Origin: Lachancea kluyveri NRRL Y-12651
Taxonomy: Eukaryota; Ascomycota; Saccharomycetes; Saccharomycetales; Saccharomycetaceae
DNA length: 64,000 bases
Reading direction: 5' to 3'
Assembly: GCA_000149225.2 (NCBI GenBank)
Contig: CM000687.1
Span: 424,501 to 488,500 of the forward strand
Translations under genes and position numbers: made by a program
Part shown: positions 11,411-21,934 of the stretch, piece by piece
Layout: every line of letters begins with the position of its first letter
Position numbering within the stretch: position 1 is the first letter of the stretch
The notes under the pieces: model-generated
Database searches by the model: none
What the model was told of the DNA's origin: nothing
What the model saw: only the letters and a program-made list of their open reading frames with translations

Positions 11411-13171
11411 ATGTACGCTACATCTGTTACATATCAGATTCAGCCCGTCAATAAACCAAAAAAGATGGATAACATCATTTCACGAGGTGAAATTGAAGAT
11501 AGAATAGCTCGAGGCCAGGCCATCGTCATATATGAGGGTTTAGTATTGAACTTAGAGAAATGGATCAAGTTCCATCCCGGTGGTGATAAAGCCATTCACC
11601 ATATGATCGGAAGAGATGCAACAGATGAGATGAAAGCCTATCACTGTGACGAAACGGTGGAGATCTTCAGAAAATGGAGGATTGGTCGGATAGATCAAGA
11701 ATGGGAGAATTTCTTGCCTCCAATTCAAGGCGGTGTCTTCAGATTTTTGAACCAGCAACACGATTCTACAGATCTTGGACTCTCAAACAAATGGATTGCC
11801 CCAAACACCTCAGACCAGTTCAAATTCATTAAAAATGAGAAACATATGTGTGGTGAGCCCGATGTAAAAATTTACCCCAAGATTCCCCAAGGCGTAATAC
11901 CCTCACTCAATTTGAAAGAAGCTTATGAGAAAAAAGTTGTAACCGATCCCGCAACAGTGGCAGACAACTACGACAACGAACTGGTGCGCCAAGATTTGGA
12001 AACTCTCCCCGACTTGGATCCTAAAACCCAAGAATGGCTGTCCAAGGAATATAACAAGATGCACAACGAAATAATTGAAGCTGGCCTGTATCAATGCAAT
12101 TACTTTCGTTACGTTAAAGAGCTAACTAGAATCGGTTTACTCTTTGCACTTTCCTACTATTTACTATACCATAGAGACCAAAAATTTTGGAGCGCTTTTT
12201 CAATGGGCTGCGCTTGGCAACAGCTTGTTTTCATTGCTCATGATGCTGGTCATATATCCATTACCCACCACTACCAGCTAGACAACATATTTGGAATGAT
12301 CATTGCCTCATGGGTCGGAGGCCTGTCATTAGGTTGGTGGAAAAGAAACCATAACGTTCATCACTTGATCACCAATGATCCAATCCACGACCCTGATATC
12401 CAGCATCTCCCCTTTTTTGCCGTAAGCACAAGGCTGTTTAACAACATTTACTCCACTTATTACGAAAAGTTTCTATGGTTTGATGCTTTTGCTAAAAAGG
12501 TAGTACCATGGCAAAACTACCTATATTATCCAATGTTAGCCTTTGGTAGATTCAACTTGTATAGGTTGAGCTGGATGCACGTATTGCTGGGGCTGGGTCC
12601 GAGACGTGGTAAAGCCGGATGGTTTCGCTACTTTGAACTATGTGGTTTGATATTTTTCAACTACTGGTTCTTCTACTTGTTAGTCGGTTGCAAACTACAA
12701 ACTGGATGGGATAGATTCCAATATATCATGGTTTCCCATATCACTACGATGCTTGTTCACGTCCAGATTACACTATCGCATTTTGCAATGTCTACGTCTG
12801 ATCTTGGGGTGGGTGAGGGGTTTCCAATGAGGCAACTAAGAACCTCTATGGATGTGGATTGTCCTCGTTGGTTAGATTTTCTTCACGGCGGTCTACAATT
12901 CCAAGTGGTTCATCACCTGTTCCCTCGACTACCCAGACATAATTTAAGAGCTGCACAACCTTACGTGATCGAATTTTGTGAAAAGGTTGGTATAAAGTAC
13001 TCAATTTACGGCTTTTCCAAAGGCAACGGTGTGGTGTTAACCAAATTACAAGAAATTGCAGTCCAGGCCAAAACTATGCTAGAATGTGCCAGTGCTATGA
13101 AAAAGGAGGCCACTGGAGAGAGGGAAGCTGATGAGAAAACGTACCGTACCAAATCGATCAAGAATGCATGA
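11411..13171 (+). CDS. SLD1: Sphingolipid delta-8 (E) desaturase
   Basis: Fusion of a cytochrome b5 domain and a front-end fatty acyl desaturase, 586 residues, acting in the ER on the long-chain base of ceramides destined for glucosylceramide. The b5 haem motif HPGG is at residues 55-58. The three histidine boxes are HDAGH (277-281), HNVHH (314-318) and QVVHH (498-502); the Q in the third box marks front-end desaturases. Several membrane segments lie between. S. cerevisiae has no counterpart; the family was described from S. kluyveri and K. lactis. An internal ATG at residue 19 (MDNIISRGE) could be the true start, giving 568 residues. It sits between DBP3 and OXR1, a point where both S. cerevisiae duplicates have lost it. 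Confidence 0.93.
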   Translation: MYATSVTYQIQPVNKPKKMDNIISRGEIEDRIARGQAIVIYEGLVLNLEKWIKFHPGGDKAIHHMIGRDATDEMKAYHCDETVEIFRKWRIGRIDQEWENFLPPIQGGVFRFLNQQHDSTDLGLSNKWIAPNTSDQFKFIKNEKHMCGEPDVKIYPKIPQGVIPSLNLKEAYEKKVVTDPATVADNYDNELVRQDLETLPDLDPKTQEWLSKEYNKMHNEIIEAGLYQCNYFRYVKELTRIGLLFALSYYLLYHRDQKFWSAFSMGCAWQQLVFIAHDAGHISITHHYQLDNIFGMIIASWVGGLSLGWWKRNHNVHHLITNDPIHDPDIQHLPFFAVSTRLFNNIYSTYYEKFLWFDAFAKKVVPWQNYLYYPMLAFGRFNLYRLSWMHVLLGLGPRRGKAGWFRYFELCGLIFFNYWFFYLLVGCKLQTGWDRFQYIMVSHITTMLVHVQITLSHFAMSTSDLGVGEGFPMRQLRTSMDVDCPRWLDFLHGGLQFQVVHHLFPRLPRHNLRAAQPYVIEFCEKVGIKYSIYGFSKGNGVVLTKLQEIAVQAKTMLECASAMKKEATGEREADEKTYRTKSIKNA

Positions 13172-13552
13172 TTCATCAGGACTCGCTCATGGCTTCCTTT
13201 TTTCTTCTTTTTTTCAGCACCACCTTCAAAAGACGATTTAGCAAGAAAATACATAGTTTTTTTTTTTTTCATATTTATAAGAACCCCCGGGGAACATTTC
13301 CTTTCTTCCCGTTTCGTATCCTTTTTTGGCCCTTCCTTTATGGTTTGTTTATTGGCTTTCTCCCTGGTTGTGTGAAGTGAATAAGGTTTGTCACGTCTTT
13401 TTACGTGCGCTGATGCCACTGAGAACAAGATCACTTTGCACGCACACAACCCACAGCTATCGTATTGGGAGAAACATGATGAGGTCTCCCTTTGAAAAGT
13501 AAGGTATCCCTCTCCTCTACAGCAATTTTGAACTTGACAAAGTACAGTTCCA

Positions 13553-14311
13553 ATGGACTCCTTCAAAGAAAAATTAACTAAGTTGAAAAGGACATGGACC
13601 CAACCTCAACCATCAAGGTCGACCCCTCCACCTTCTACAAGGATCGCATCATCTACTTTTATAGATCTGGACAATGAACCGTTGCCAGCGGTAAACTTAC
13701 ACGGCTATACGAACAACACCAAGAACAGACTGTTAACATCCGAGATGTGTGACGATATACGTAATCTAATGCCTACCAGGATACAGCTATACACAGACTG
13801 GCATTTGTTATACAGTTTAGAGCAGCATGGTGCTTCGCTTCATTCGCTGTACGACAATGTGATACCTACAGAGCGGTTGCCCAGCCGGGTTGGCTACGTG
13901 CTGGTAATCAGGGATAGAAAGAATGGGATCTTCGGGGCCTACTGCAATGAACCTTTTCATCCAACAGACAGCAGGCGGTACTACGGTAATGGTGAATGTT
14001 TTTTATGGAAGATGGAACGAGTACCAAACATCGTTCTTGGGCAGAGTAAGGAGGAAGCAGTGGAGAATGATGAAAAACACCACAAGTGGCAATTCTCAGG
14101 ATTTCCTTATACAGGGCTAAATGAGTTTGTAATCTACTGTACCAGTGAGTTTTTATCGATGGGAGCAGGCGACGGACACTATGGGCTATGGTGTGACGAT
14201 GGACTGATGAACGGAGTTACCGATCCGAGTTTGACGTTTGGGAACGGCGTGCTGAGCCGCGAAGGCAACAAGTTTCACATCATAGGGCTGGAGGTATGGA
14301 GGGTTGGCTAG
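13553..14311 (+). CDS. OXR1: TLDc-domain oxidation resistance protein
   Basis: 252 residues. After a short basic, proline-rich N-terminus the TLDc domain runs from about residue 55 to the end: LMPTRIQLYTDWHLLYSLEQHG, FGAYCNEPF, YYGNGECFLW, and the C-terminal GDGHYGLWCDDGLMNG with FHIIGLEVWRVG. TLDc proteins protect cells from oxidative stress, and in S. cerevisiae Oxr1 helps dissociate the V1 part of the vacuolar ATPase. The S. cerevisiae orthologue YPL196W is 273 residues and likewise lies just past RPL7B. It is convergent with KXD1; the 49-bp gap contains a T-run (14331-14351) that may serve 3' end formation. Confidence 0.93.
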   Translation: MDSFKEKLTKLKRTWTQPQPSRSTPPPSTRIASSTFIDLDNEPLPAVNLHGYTNNTKNRLLTSEMCDDIRNLMPTRIQLYTDWHLLYSLEQHGASLHSLYDNVIPTERLPSRVGYVLVIRDRKNGIFGAYCNEPFHPTDSRRYYGNGECFLWKMERVPNIVLGQSKEEAVENDEKHHKWQFSGFPYTGLNEFVIYCTSEFLSMGAGDGHYGLWCDDGLMNGVTDPSLTFGNGVLSREGNKFHIIGLEVWRVG

Positions 14312-14360
14312 ATGGAATAGCATTTTTGTTTTTTTTGTTTTTTTTTTTTTTATTATAGAA

Positions 14361-14826
14361 TCAGGGATTTTCATCCAGATTTCTGTCATATACCTTCTCT
14401 TTAGCTTGGTTAAACTCGATAGGAAATTCCGTTTCGAAGGCCCGATTGATCCGTGTTATCTTACTGGATGCTTGCTGTAAATTGTACTTTATTCTCTTGG
14501 AAGTTTTGGCTCCATCGTGAAACACCTCTTGGAAGTGCTGCAGTTTTTGTTGGACTTCCTCTATGAGCTTCTTCAACTCTCTACTCTTGGAGTTAACGAG
14601 CCCCGACGTTTTAGTCTGTAGGGAAACGGCTTCGGAAAAATCCACTGAATTTATAGACTGTACCAACGATTGAAATATGTATTTAGAAACATCAAACATT
14701 GGAGTGTCAGGCTGCCCTAGAAGGAAAGTGTTGCTTGTTTGGGGAACCAAACGGTCCAGAAAGGTGTCAGGCTCACTGATTTCATCGGCACTGTCTCCGT
14801 CACCATTTTCGGTGTCGCATTCTTCT

Positions 14827-14858
<32 letters not shown>

Positions 14859-14993
14859 TTCTTCGTCATCATCGCTACTGCTTTCGGCCAGGTTACGACC
14901 GTCTTCTACATCCATGGGTATGGCGTACATCCGAGAGTTAATGCTGGGTGTTCTTGAGCCTACCGAGGCCGTGATGCTACCGGCGTCTTCCAT
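14361..14993 (-). CDS. KXD1: BLOC-1 subunit Kxd1
   Basis: Subunit of the yeast BLOC-1 complex on endosomes, which helps bring the Rab GAP Msb3 to Vps21. The start is placed at the ATG at 14993 (MEDAGSITASVGS), giving 210 residues; a farther ATG at 15095 adds a cysteine- and arginine-rich stretch unlike the family. An acidic run of glutamates encoded by GAA/GAG repeats (about 14820-14865) precedes the conserved KxDL part: SINSVDFSEAVSLQTKTSGLVNS and the helical KSRELKKLIEEVQQKLQHFQ. Between OXR1 and MPC1, in agreement with YGL079W next to YGL080W. Confidence 0.85.
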
Positions 14994-15450
14994 ACGTACT
15001 CGGTACTTCCAGAGACACTTGCAGTTGTAGTTGCATTTGATGCTTATACTGCGCGTGCGCAACGATGTCCAACACACCCTATTTTTTGAAATCATACTCG
15101 AAACGTTGTGGAAACTCTATGGAAACGCTGTGGAAACGGGAGATAAAGATAATTATGTACGAGAACGCGCTTGCAAAACGGCACGCCGCCTCCCCGCACG
15201 TACACCCATTCACCTCAGCGGCGGCCTCCGCATGTCTCTTCCCTCCCGCTCGTCTTCTCTCATTTTGCTGTTTCTCCTCAACAAGACAGATGCACGGTTT
15301 TCCGAGAGTAGGTTTTTGATCACGCCCTTTCCTTTGAGTTACCCATCCCGCACTGGACAAGCGGTGGATCTTCCCTTTTAAACGAATGAACTAGCGGCTT
15401 CTTTATCCATTTTTACAGCTCTCAGTAACAAACCAATCGACGGATAAACC

Positions 15451-15849
15451 ATGTCTCAACCTGCCCAGCGTGCTGCTACTCAATCTTTTATCCAGAAGTT
15501 CTTGAACAAGCAAACTTTCAAATACATCTTCACTACGCATTTTTGGGGCCCTGTCTCTAATTTTGGTATCCCAATTGCTGCGATTTATGACTTGAAAAAA
15601 GATCCAGAGTTGATTTCTGGTCCAATGACTTTGGCTTTAGTGATGTATTCTGGTGTCTTTATGAAATACTCTATGGCCGTGACTCCTAAAAACTATTTAT
15701 TGTTTGGATGTCATATCGTCAACGAAACCGCTCAATTGGGCCAAGGCTATCGTTATTTGAGATACCATTATTTGGGTGGCAAAGAAGCTGACGTAGAAGC
15801 TGCTACTGCTGCTGCTACTCAATCCGAAAAAGAGGTCAAGCCTGAATGA
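15451..15849 (+). CDS. MPC1: Mitochondrial pyruvate carrier subunit 1
   Basis: 132-residue inner-membrane protein that pairs with Mpc2 or Mpc3 to import pyruvate. The family block THFWGPVSNFGIPIAAIYD is followed by predicted membrane helices (about residues 55-75 and 85-105) and HIVNETAQLGQGYRYLRYHY. The C-terminal tail is alanine/glutamate rich. S. cerevisiae Mpc1 has 130 residues. The gene is on the plus strand here, whereas the order around it would put the YGL080W orthologue on the minus strand, one of three genes in an apparent inversion. Convergent with DDC1. Confidence 0.96.
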   Translation: MSQPAQRAATQSFIQKFLNKQTFKYIFTTHFWGPVSNFGIPIAAIYDLKKDPELISGPMTLALVMYSGVFMKYSMAVTPKNYLLFGCHIVNETAQLGQGYRYLRYHYLGGKEADVEAATAAATQSEKEVKPE

Positions 15850-15966
15850 AAAAAGCGTGTAACTGCTCCTCTGTTTTCCAGCCAATTTCCAAAAGAAAAA
15901 GCACAAGAATAAAAAAAAACTACATATTCTTTTTTCATGCATCTATAATAAGTAAGCTAAACCGCA

Positions 15967-17754
15967 TCAATCAAATAACCCTTTAGGCCTATCCACTTGC
16001 GTGGGACCAAGCTCGTCTTCTTTCTCTAGCTTTCGTTTTTTGTTCTTCAACTCTTGAAGATACTTCATTTTCTCTTGTTTTAACATATTCCTTTGGTCTG
16101 TTTTGGGTTTCTCGTTGCTGGACCTTTCCTCTGCCTCTTCTATTGCTTTCTTGCCCCATCCGATGGTGGTAGCCATCCGTTGGACATGCATACCCCTGCT
16201 TTCTGTCGGTTCCTGATAGGTGCTTTGGTACTCATCTTTCTCTTCCAACCCCCGTACACTGTTGTTCTTACCGCGCAAAGGGTTTTTACAACGAGACTTT
16301 TTATTGACAAAGTTGTTCTCTTCGCCATTTCTGATGCCACTCCCACGCTCGTCATAGTCCCCATCGTCGTGGCCGTTGCCATTGAGGTTGTTATTGCCAT
16401 CGTTCTCATCATCGTTGTCGTTGCCGCCGTTGTAGTCGTCGTCGTAGTCGCCATCTTTGACAAACAATTCTTTGTTTCTTGAAGGGCTAGAAAGTTTCAA
16501 CGGACTCTTTCTAGGACTGACTAATGTGCGGCTTTGGGGCTCCTTCAAAGGACTACGGTTTCCCTTCATCGGACTCGCCGGTTTTACTATTCTGCCGTTA
16601 TTCCCAGGGTTATAAACTTCCATCGTTTGGTTGCTGTCTGTGACTTGCACTAACTCGATTCGTATTTCGGGCCTAGACATTTCCATCAGTATGGGGTCAC
16701 CAGGATGGCAAAATAATAAGTTTATATTGGTACTGCTCTTCCAAAGTGCTGTTACATTGATAAAATTTTTGAAATCTTTTAGCTTGAACGTTATCTTCTT
16801 TGTTGGGTAGTGTTTCTTGGATCCGGCCCTACTGCTATCTTCACCACCAGCTTCGTCAGCAGTGGTAAATAGACAGTAGTGCTCTAAATCTGAAGTGCTG
16901 ATCGTGTTGCTCATACTCATCGCGGTTTTCAAAACGTCATTATTCTTGCTGTATATCCCCTTGGTAAAAGCAGTCATACACAGCTTGTTGACGCTAATCT
17001 CTAGTTTCAACTCTTCTGTAACGTTGGTGTTGCAATTATCGATAAAGCTTTTTAATATCAAATGGTTGCAGCAGATATAGTTGATTTCATCTTCTGGTGT
17101 CAACTCCCGGTGCGTAGGTTTTCTGGCTATCTCATCATTGAATAAAGCCTGCGAAAGTTCTTTCTCTGCTGTTTGGAATACTTCCAATAATCTGGGATCG
17201 AGCTGTTCTTCCTGAGTCTCTGGTGACGCACTGTATACATTCAAAAACTTTTTTTTGTATTTCAGATCAATTACTATCGGATCATACTTGATTGGGGTGA
17301 AATTCGGCGAATATTCTTTGGTGATTAAGCTTTCTGTGTGGACAGTGATTTGTAATCTATTTGCTAGAGTTTCGGGACATGTGGTTGTGTTATTAATTTC
17401 TAACTTGAATTCTTTCAAGGTGTCATTTTCTGGTTTTCGAGATAAGATTGACAAGTGTTTCCCATTGATTTTGAAAGAGTATAGTTTGTGAACAACTTTC
17501 CATCTGTCTTGAATTTGCTGCAATCCGTCCTCGCCAAACACAATATCTTGAGGTCTGAATTCGTATTCATCGAAAAACCCACCAGAAAACCGTACCTGGC
17601 ACATAGAGGTATCTGTGCTGTTCATAGACCACGCTATAAGCTCGGTTGAAGTCACTGTAAACTTTATGTCTTCATGAATAGTAGCTAAATATTGCACCAC
17701 TCGCGACCATGTCGTTTGATTCTCAGGGCTAGTAATAGTGGCTTTGAAAGACAT
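15967..17754 (-). CDS. DDC1: DNA damage checkpoint clamp subunit Ddc1
   Basis: Rad9-like subunit of the 9-1-1 clamp (with Rad17 and Mec3), which activates the Mec1-Ddc2 kinase at damaged DNA. 595 residues (612 in S. cerevisiae). The N-terminal 370 residues form the PCNA-like clamp: MSFKATITSPENQTTWSRVV, ELIAWSMNSTDTSMCQVRF, DIVFGEDGLQQIQDRWKVVH. The C-terminal 220 residues are disordered, rich in N, D and SP motifs (MKGNRSPLKEP, LVSPRKSPLK), consistent with CDK and Mec1 phosphorylation and Dpb11 binding. Lies next to APL5 as in S. cerevisiae (YPL194W-YPL195W), but the pair is inverted. Confidence 0.93.
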   Translation of the reverse strand: MSFKATITSPENQTTWSRVVQYLATIHEDIKFTVTSTELIAWSMNSTDTSMCQVRFSGGFFDEYEFRPQDIVFGEDGLQQIQDRWKVVHKLYSFKINGKHLSILSRKPENDTLKEFKLEINNTTTCPETLANRLQITVHTESLITKEYSPNFTPIKYDPIVIDLKYKKKFLNVYSASPETQEEQLDPRLLEVFQTAEKELSQALFNDEIARKPTHRELTPEDEINYICCNHLILKSFIDNCNTNVTEELKLEISVNKLCMTAFTKGIYSKNNDVLKTAMSMSNTISTSDLEHYCLFTTADEAGGEDSSRAGSKKHYPTKKITFKLKDFKNFINVTALWKSSTNINLLFCHPGDPILMEMSRPEIRIELVQVTDSNQTMEVYNPGNNGRIVKPASPMKGNRSPLKEPQSRTLVSPRKSPLKLSSPSRNKELFVKDGDYDDDYNGGNDNDDENDGNNNLNGNGHDDGDYDERGSGIRNGEENNFVNKKSRCKNPLRGKNNSVRGLEEKDEYQSTYQEPTESRGMHVQRMATTIGWGKKAIEEAEERSSNEKPKTDQRNMLKQEKMKYLQELKNKKRKLEKEDELGPTQVDRPKGLFD

Positions 17755-18152
17755 CAGCTATATGAGTCCAATTTTCTCTTATAACTTTGTCATTGTTGGG
17801 ATAAATGGAATGAGAAAGAAACCAAATCGTCACTCATTATTATCGAGAAGGTATCTTTACATATTTTTTTGGCGCCGCAGTTGTCCGTATACAATTACAG
17901 AGAATGGTGACAGAATTGTTATTGTGAAATACAAAGCAGTTTGCAACTTATTCTACACAGACCGTCTCTCCTTTCTCTACTGCCAATCGCTATAGTAAGT
18001 TGCGAGAAAGAAAGAACGAAAGAAGAGAAAGAAGATTGCAAGGTTCGGTTAAGTACCATTGCCGAATCTATGTAAACTGATACCTATTGTAATTTGATGC
18101 GAACTTTTATAGAGTTGCGACAAAGATATGAGTATGACACGTTACAAGGAAG

Positions 18153-20939
18153 CTACTCGGCTCCATGCGTTTCATCCGCTTCTATTTTTTTTTTCTTTTT
18201 GGACTTCTTTTTATCCTTGGACTTCTTTTTCTTTTTCTTGATAACAATAACTTCCTCTTCCTCTTCGCCTAGCCCAATTGATTGTTCTGCAAATTTTGCT
18301 CTTAGCTTATCCAATTCAGCTTGACCTTCAAGGTCATCGCTACCAACGTCGTAAGTTCCAAGCCTGGCAGCGATACTTGATTCATCTTTGGGCTTATTAA
18401 AGTCAAAGGTCTCCAGCTTCGTTTGTAAGTTTAGGTTGATCCTGTTCCGTGAAGATTTACTAGAATTTATGCTTTGGTTATCCTTTATATCAGTGCCATT
18501 ATCGTAAACTATACCAGGAATAACCTCGTCCGACAAAACCTTGACTCTCTTCTTCTTCTTCTTCTTCTTTTTAACATCTTTATCTTTCCCACTTCTGGTT
18601 AATCTTATCACACTTTCTGTTTCTGGTTCGTCCTTCGCGGTGTCCGCATCGTCAAAATCAATTAACGACCGTTCGTTTTTGTTTTCCTTCTCGTTGTCAT
18701 CATCATGCAAATAGAATGGGTTCTCTAATCTCTCTTGTTTCTTGCTTTCCTCTAGTTTTTTGTATTCTTCCTCTGTAAGTTCAAGCTTTGATGTACGTAG
18801 TTTATTATCATAGTCGCTGTCCGAACTGTGAAGATCTGGATCGTTACTTTCAAACTTTGGATCGTATTCATCTTCACTATCAGGGACAGAGTGTATCTTT
18901 TCTTGGTACTTGTCCTGATCCAACAATTGTTGAATCTCTTCTTCTGTTAGATACGGAGTATCCAAATCTAGGGATAAATTGTTTTGCAACATACGTTGGG
19001 TGCCATGCGATATAGGCTTTAGTTCCCATGCGTTAAATAAGCTTGGTAATATTTCGGTGATGAGCATTGGCAACTCACTGTCGTCGATATCCAGAGAATC
19101 CGAGCATAGCCTTAACAGTTCTAGGGCTTCCATACTACGCTCTTGGACCTCAAACGATTTTGAAGAGCTGAGACCATCCAAAAATGTTATTAATTGGGTG
19201 ATTATTTCCGAAACGGATGTCATCAAAAGATCCGGATGCTTGTTACACCAATTGCTGAAAACTTTTAGCAAAGCGGGGATCAAAATTTGCTGCACGTCCA
19301 GGGTATATTTATTACCTTTTATAATCAATTTGATAAGATCATCACCATTATCGATCAATTCAGAAAACTCGCCAAGACACCAGAAGCATTCTTTAAGAAC
19401 ACCAGGTAGGTGTTGGACAACTTCGTCATTGGAAATTAATTGAATCACTGTGGCAATTGCTCTATCTCTCATACTAGGAACTTTAATCATCACGTTCCTC
19501 AATTGTTCACCCAATTTATAACCCAGGGATTTTTCGTTCAAGTCTTGTGACATCACGCACAGATCAGTGAGCACAGCAATGAACCACTCAAAATCTGTAA
19601 TATTGGAGTAATTATCCGTGGAGCAGATTTTTAGGATTGTATGCACCATCTTAGCTTTGTAGGATTGCGGAATTTCGATCACTATTTGCTTGTCATTGTC
19701 GTTCTCGTATTGTGATCTCACCTGCTGAACAATTTTGATGGTATCTTGATCGACGAATTGCTTAACCAAAATTTGGACTACCTGAACAATGTTGTCATCA
19801 TCCACAACGCCTTCTAGCAGTTCTAAAGCTTTGCTTCTAATGGAAATATCAACGTCCTTAAGTAAACGGAAAACCAAAGCATCAAAATCAGCTATGAAGT
19901 CCGTGTTTATCTTGCCGATCTTGTAGAAGAGAACAACACTAATGTACCTCAAATTGGGGTCATTTGAATTACAAAACTTGTGCAACTCTTGCAAACAACA
20001 AGTGGCAGTCTCGTAATCGTCATTCTCTAGCATGTGTGCTTTGACGATACAGTTTATCGACTCATAAATCACGGAGGTAGCAACGGTTTTCTCCATTAGT
20101 TCCAAAACTTTCGGTAAGATTTTCCCCTTCAGCTTTGGCTCTACCTGGGATAAGTTGGTGAATAGCTTCAACAATCTAATCGTAATCCAATTGTTGTCTA
20201 CATTAATCAACATCTCGTACAACAGCGGGGATAGTTGGACAAATGGCATAGGATTCTTTTTTGATAGCTCACAGATAACGCTAACTGTTGCTGAAACTAC
20301 GGACATGTCCTCATCTTGTAACTTTTGGACAAAATTGTCAAAATTGTCTCTTAAAGCTTCTGGGTATTGCAAAAACACTTTGAACAAAGCTGTCACAGCC
20401 TTTTTTCTAATATAAGGTTTAGAGCTGTTCAGCATACCAAACAGATCTTCGCATATGTCACTAGCCAGCGAAGGTGTAACAATAGTGGAAAGACCACTGA
20501 GCGCTACCCCCATCTTCATAGTATCGTTTAGACCGTCATATTTTAGATCCTTTTTCAATAAGTTCGTGGCTAACATCAAGATATCCGAGTCTTTATGAAA
20601 AGACTGTGATGCAGCTAGGTAGCCGACACGCTTCTGTTGGAATTTGTTACTGCTCATGACTTCAAGGACATGAAAGGTGGCCCATGACATATCAAATCCA
20701 TACATTTCCAAGTACGTGAGTTTCAAAACGGCGTTTGTTTTCAAGTTAAAGTCAGGAGACTTCACTTCTTCCCGACATTCTGCCAAAGCAGCTGTTAAAA
20801 ACTTGTACAGTTTTTCTGTCGAAGTATTGTTGGCTCTTATTCCTTTGATCAAGTCCTTTAGGGACTTTTCAAAAAAGATGCCGAAAGGTCTCAACCTTTG
20901 CTTGACATCATCTGTCGTAGGTGCATACAACGAAGTCAT
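18153..20939 (-). CDS. APL5: AP-3 adaptor complex delta subunit
   Basis: Delta-adaptin-like large subunit of AP-3, which carries cargo such as alkaline phosphatase and Vam3 from Golgi to vacuole. 928 residues, as usual for the family. The N-terminal adaptin trunk (about 1-600) is made of HEAT-like helices: SLKDLIKGIRANNTSTEKLY, KLTYLEMYGFDMSWATFHVL, EVMSSNKFQQKRVGYLAASQ. The hinge and tail (about 650-928) are acidic with lysine clusters (KKKKKKKKRVKVL and a C-terminal KKKKKSKDKKKSKKKKK). Its orientation relative to RSA1 and OXR1 is the reverse of YPL195W. Confidence 0.95.
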   Translation of the reverse strand: MTSLYAPTTDDVKQRLRPFGIFFEKSLKDLIKGIRANNTSTEKLYKFLTAALAECREEVKSPDFNLKTNAVLKLTYLEMYGFDMSWATFHVLEVMSSNKFQQKRVGYLAASQSFHKDSDILMLATNLLKKDLKYDGLNDTMKMGVALSGLSTIVTPSLASDICEDLFGMLNSSKPYIRKKAVTALFKVFLQYPEALRDNFDNFVQKLQDEDMSVVSATVSVICELSKKNPMPFVQLSPLLYEMLINVDNNWITIRLLKLFTNLSQVEPKLKGKILPKVLELMEKTVATSVIYESINCIVKAHMLENDDYETATCCLQELHKFCNSNDPNLRYISVVLFYKIGKINTDFIADFDALVFRLLKDVDISIRSKALELLEGVVDDDNIVQVVQILVKQFVDQDTIKIVQQVRSQYENDNDKQIVIEIPQSYKAKMVHTILKICSTDNYSNITDFEWFIAVLTDLCVMSQDLNEKSLGYKLGEQLRNVMIKVPSMRDRAIATVIQLISNDEVVQHLPGVLKECFWCLGEFSELIDNGDDLIKLIIKGNKYTLDVQQILIPALLKVFSNWCNKHPDLLMTSVSEIITQLITFLDGLSSSKSFEVQERSMEALELLRLCSDSLDIDDSELPMLITEILPSLFNAWELKPISHGTQRMLQNNLSLDLDTPYLTEEEIQQLLDQDKYQEKIHSVPDSEDEYDPKFESNDPDLHSSDSDYDNKLRTSKLELTEEEYKKLEESKKQERLENPFYLHDDDNEKENKNERSLIDFDDADTAKDEPETESVIRLTRSGKDKDVKKKKKKKKRVKVLSDEVIPGIVYDNGTDIKDNQSINSSKSSRNRINLNLQTKLETFDFNKPKDESSIAARLGTYDVGSDDLEGQAELDKLRAKFAEQSIGLGEEEEEVIVIKKKKKKSKDKKKSKKKKKIEADETHGAE

Positions 20940-21934
20940 TAGTTCAGAAGGGCTCTCAGCTCAGATTCACTCTGCCTCGCTGTTTTTTAGGTTGCTCAAT
21001 TGCTGGCTGCAGGAACTGTATAGGTGGATCGAACTCATTCAATATTGCCCTTGCTGAAAAAAAGTACCTGTGAGAGTTGATATACAGCACTTTACAATGA
21101 ACGTGGTTCATGGGTTTTCACGTGACCTGGTGGATATCAAGTAATTTATTAAGTCGATGATATCTAAAATCCATGGGTAAATAATGCAAATTGACTGATT
21201 CTTTTGCAAATGGTTTCAATTTTCTTTCCAATAACATGTATTTCAGTAACGAGCTTTGCATCTATGCTTTAAAATATAGTTTCGCGTCTTGTTTCACAAG
21301 TAGCGAAATATGTGGATGAAATACTAGAATAGATAGTCGTAGGCTAAAAGAGGCCCCGTTTCACGCATATATATATTCGAGATTAAGAGCTGCAAGGATG
21401 AACTTAACTCGAAATTACTAAAGCTGAACCAGGAATTGCCTTTGTAATTCATAAAAAGGGTAAGGTCGTGAGAAGGTGGTATGCCTGACTTTTCGTCAAT
21501 TGGTAATTTAAATTCTAGAATTTTAGTGTACACTACGAAAATATGTGCAGCCTTTTCCTAACAATTGACGCTTGAACGTTCAATGTACTCCCCTTTAATA
21601 AAAAGAGAATTATTTCTTCATTTTTATCATCGAATGCTGAATTCGATTGCATAAATTTTAAAAAAAAAAAAATTAGAGTTGTAAAATAACCTGATATTGT
21701 ATTTCACATTTTAGTCGCCTAAGTTGAGATAGCACAAAATCTTGACAACTATAACTTAGCTTGTGTGCTTTATACAGGCAAAAGTTTTTATTATTGGTCG
21801 GTTTTCCTAACAGGGCATTTTTCTATTCAGAAATTTGATATTTCCTTTTTTAGTCAACACGCATTTATCAATCGTGAAAAACTTCAGTCAGCTCATCTCT
21901 ACCTACTTTGATATGTCGATCGAACACGAAGAAC
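20940..21934. other. Intergenic region APL5-RSA1
   Basis: About 1 kb, gene-free. A CACGTG hexamer at 21119-21124 within TTCACGTGACC, 180 bp before the APL5 start, could bind Cbf1-type factors. It also contains one breakpoint of the inferred three-gene inversion. No repeat or RNA gene is seen at the breakpoint. Confidence 0.55.

Noticed and set aside
14820-14960. Serine-rich and phenylalanine-rich plus-strand frames
   Set aside because: They are antisense shadows of the glutamate run of KXD1.
14994-15095. Upstream ATG of KXD1
   Set aside because: It adds a cysteine- and arginine-rich stretch not seen in the family.
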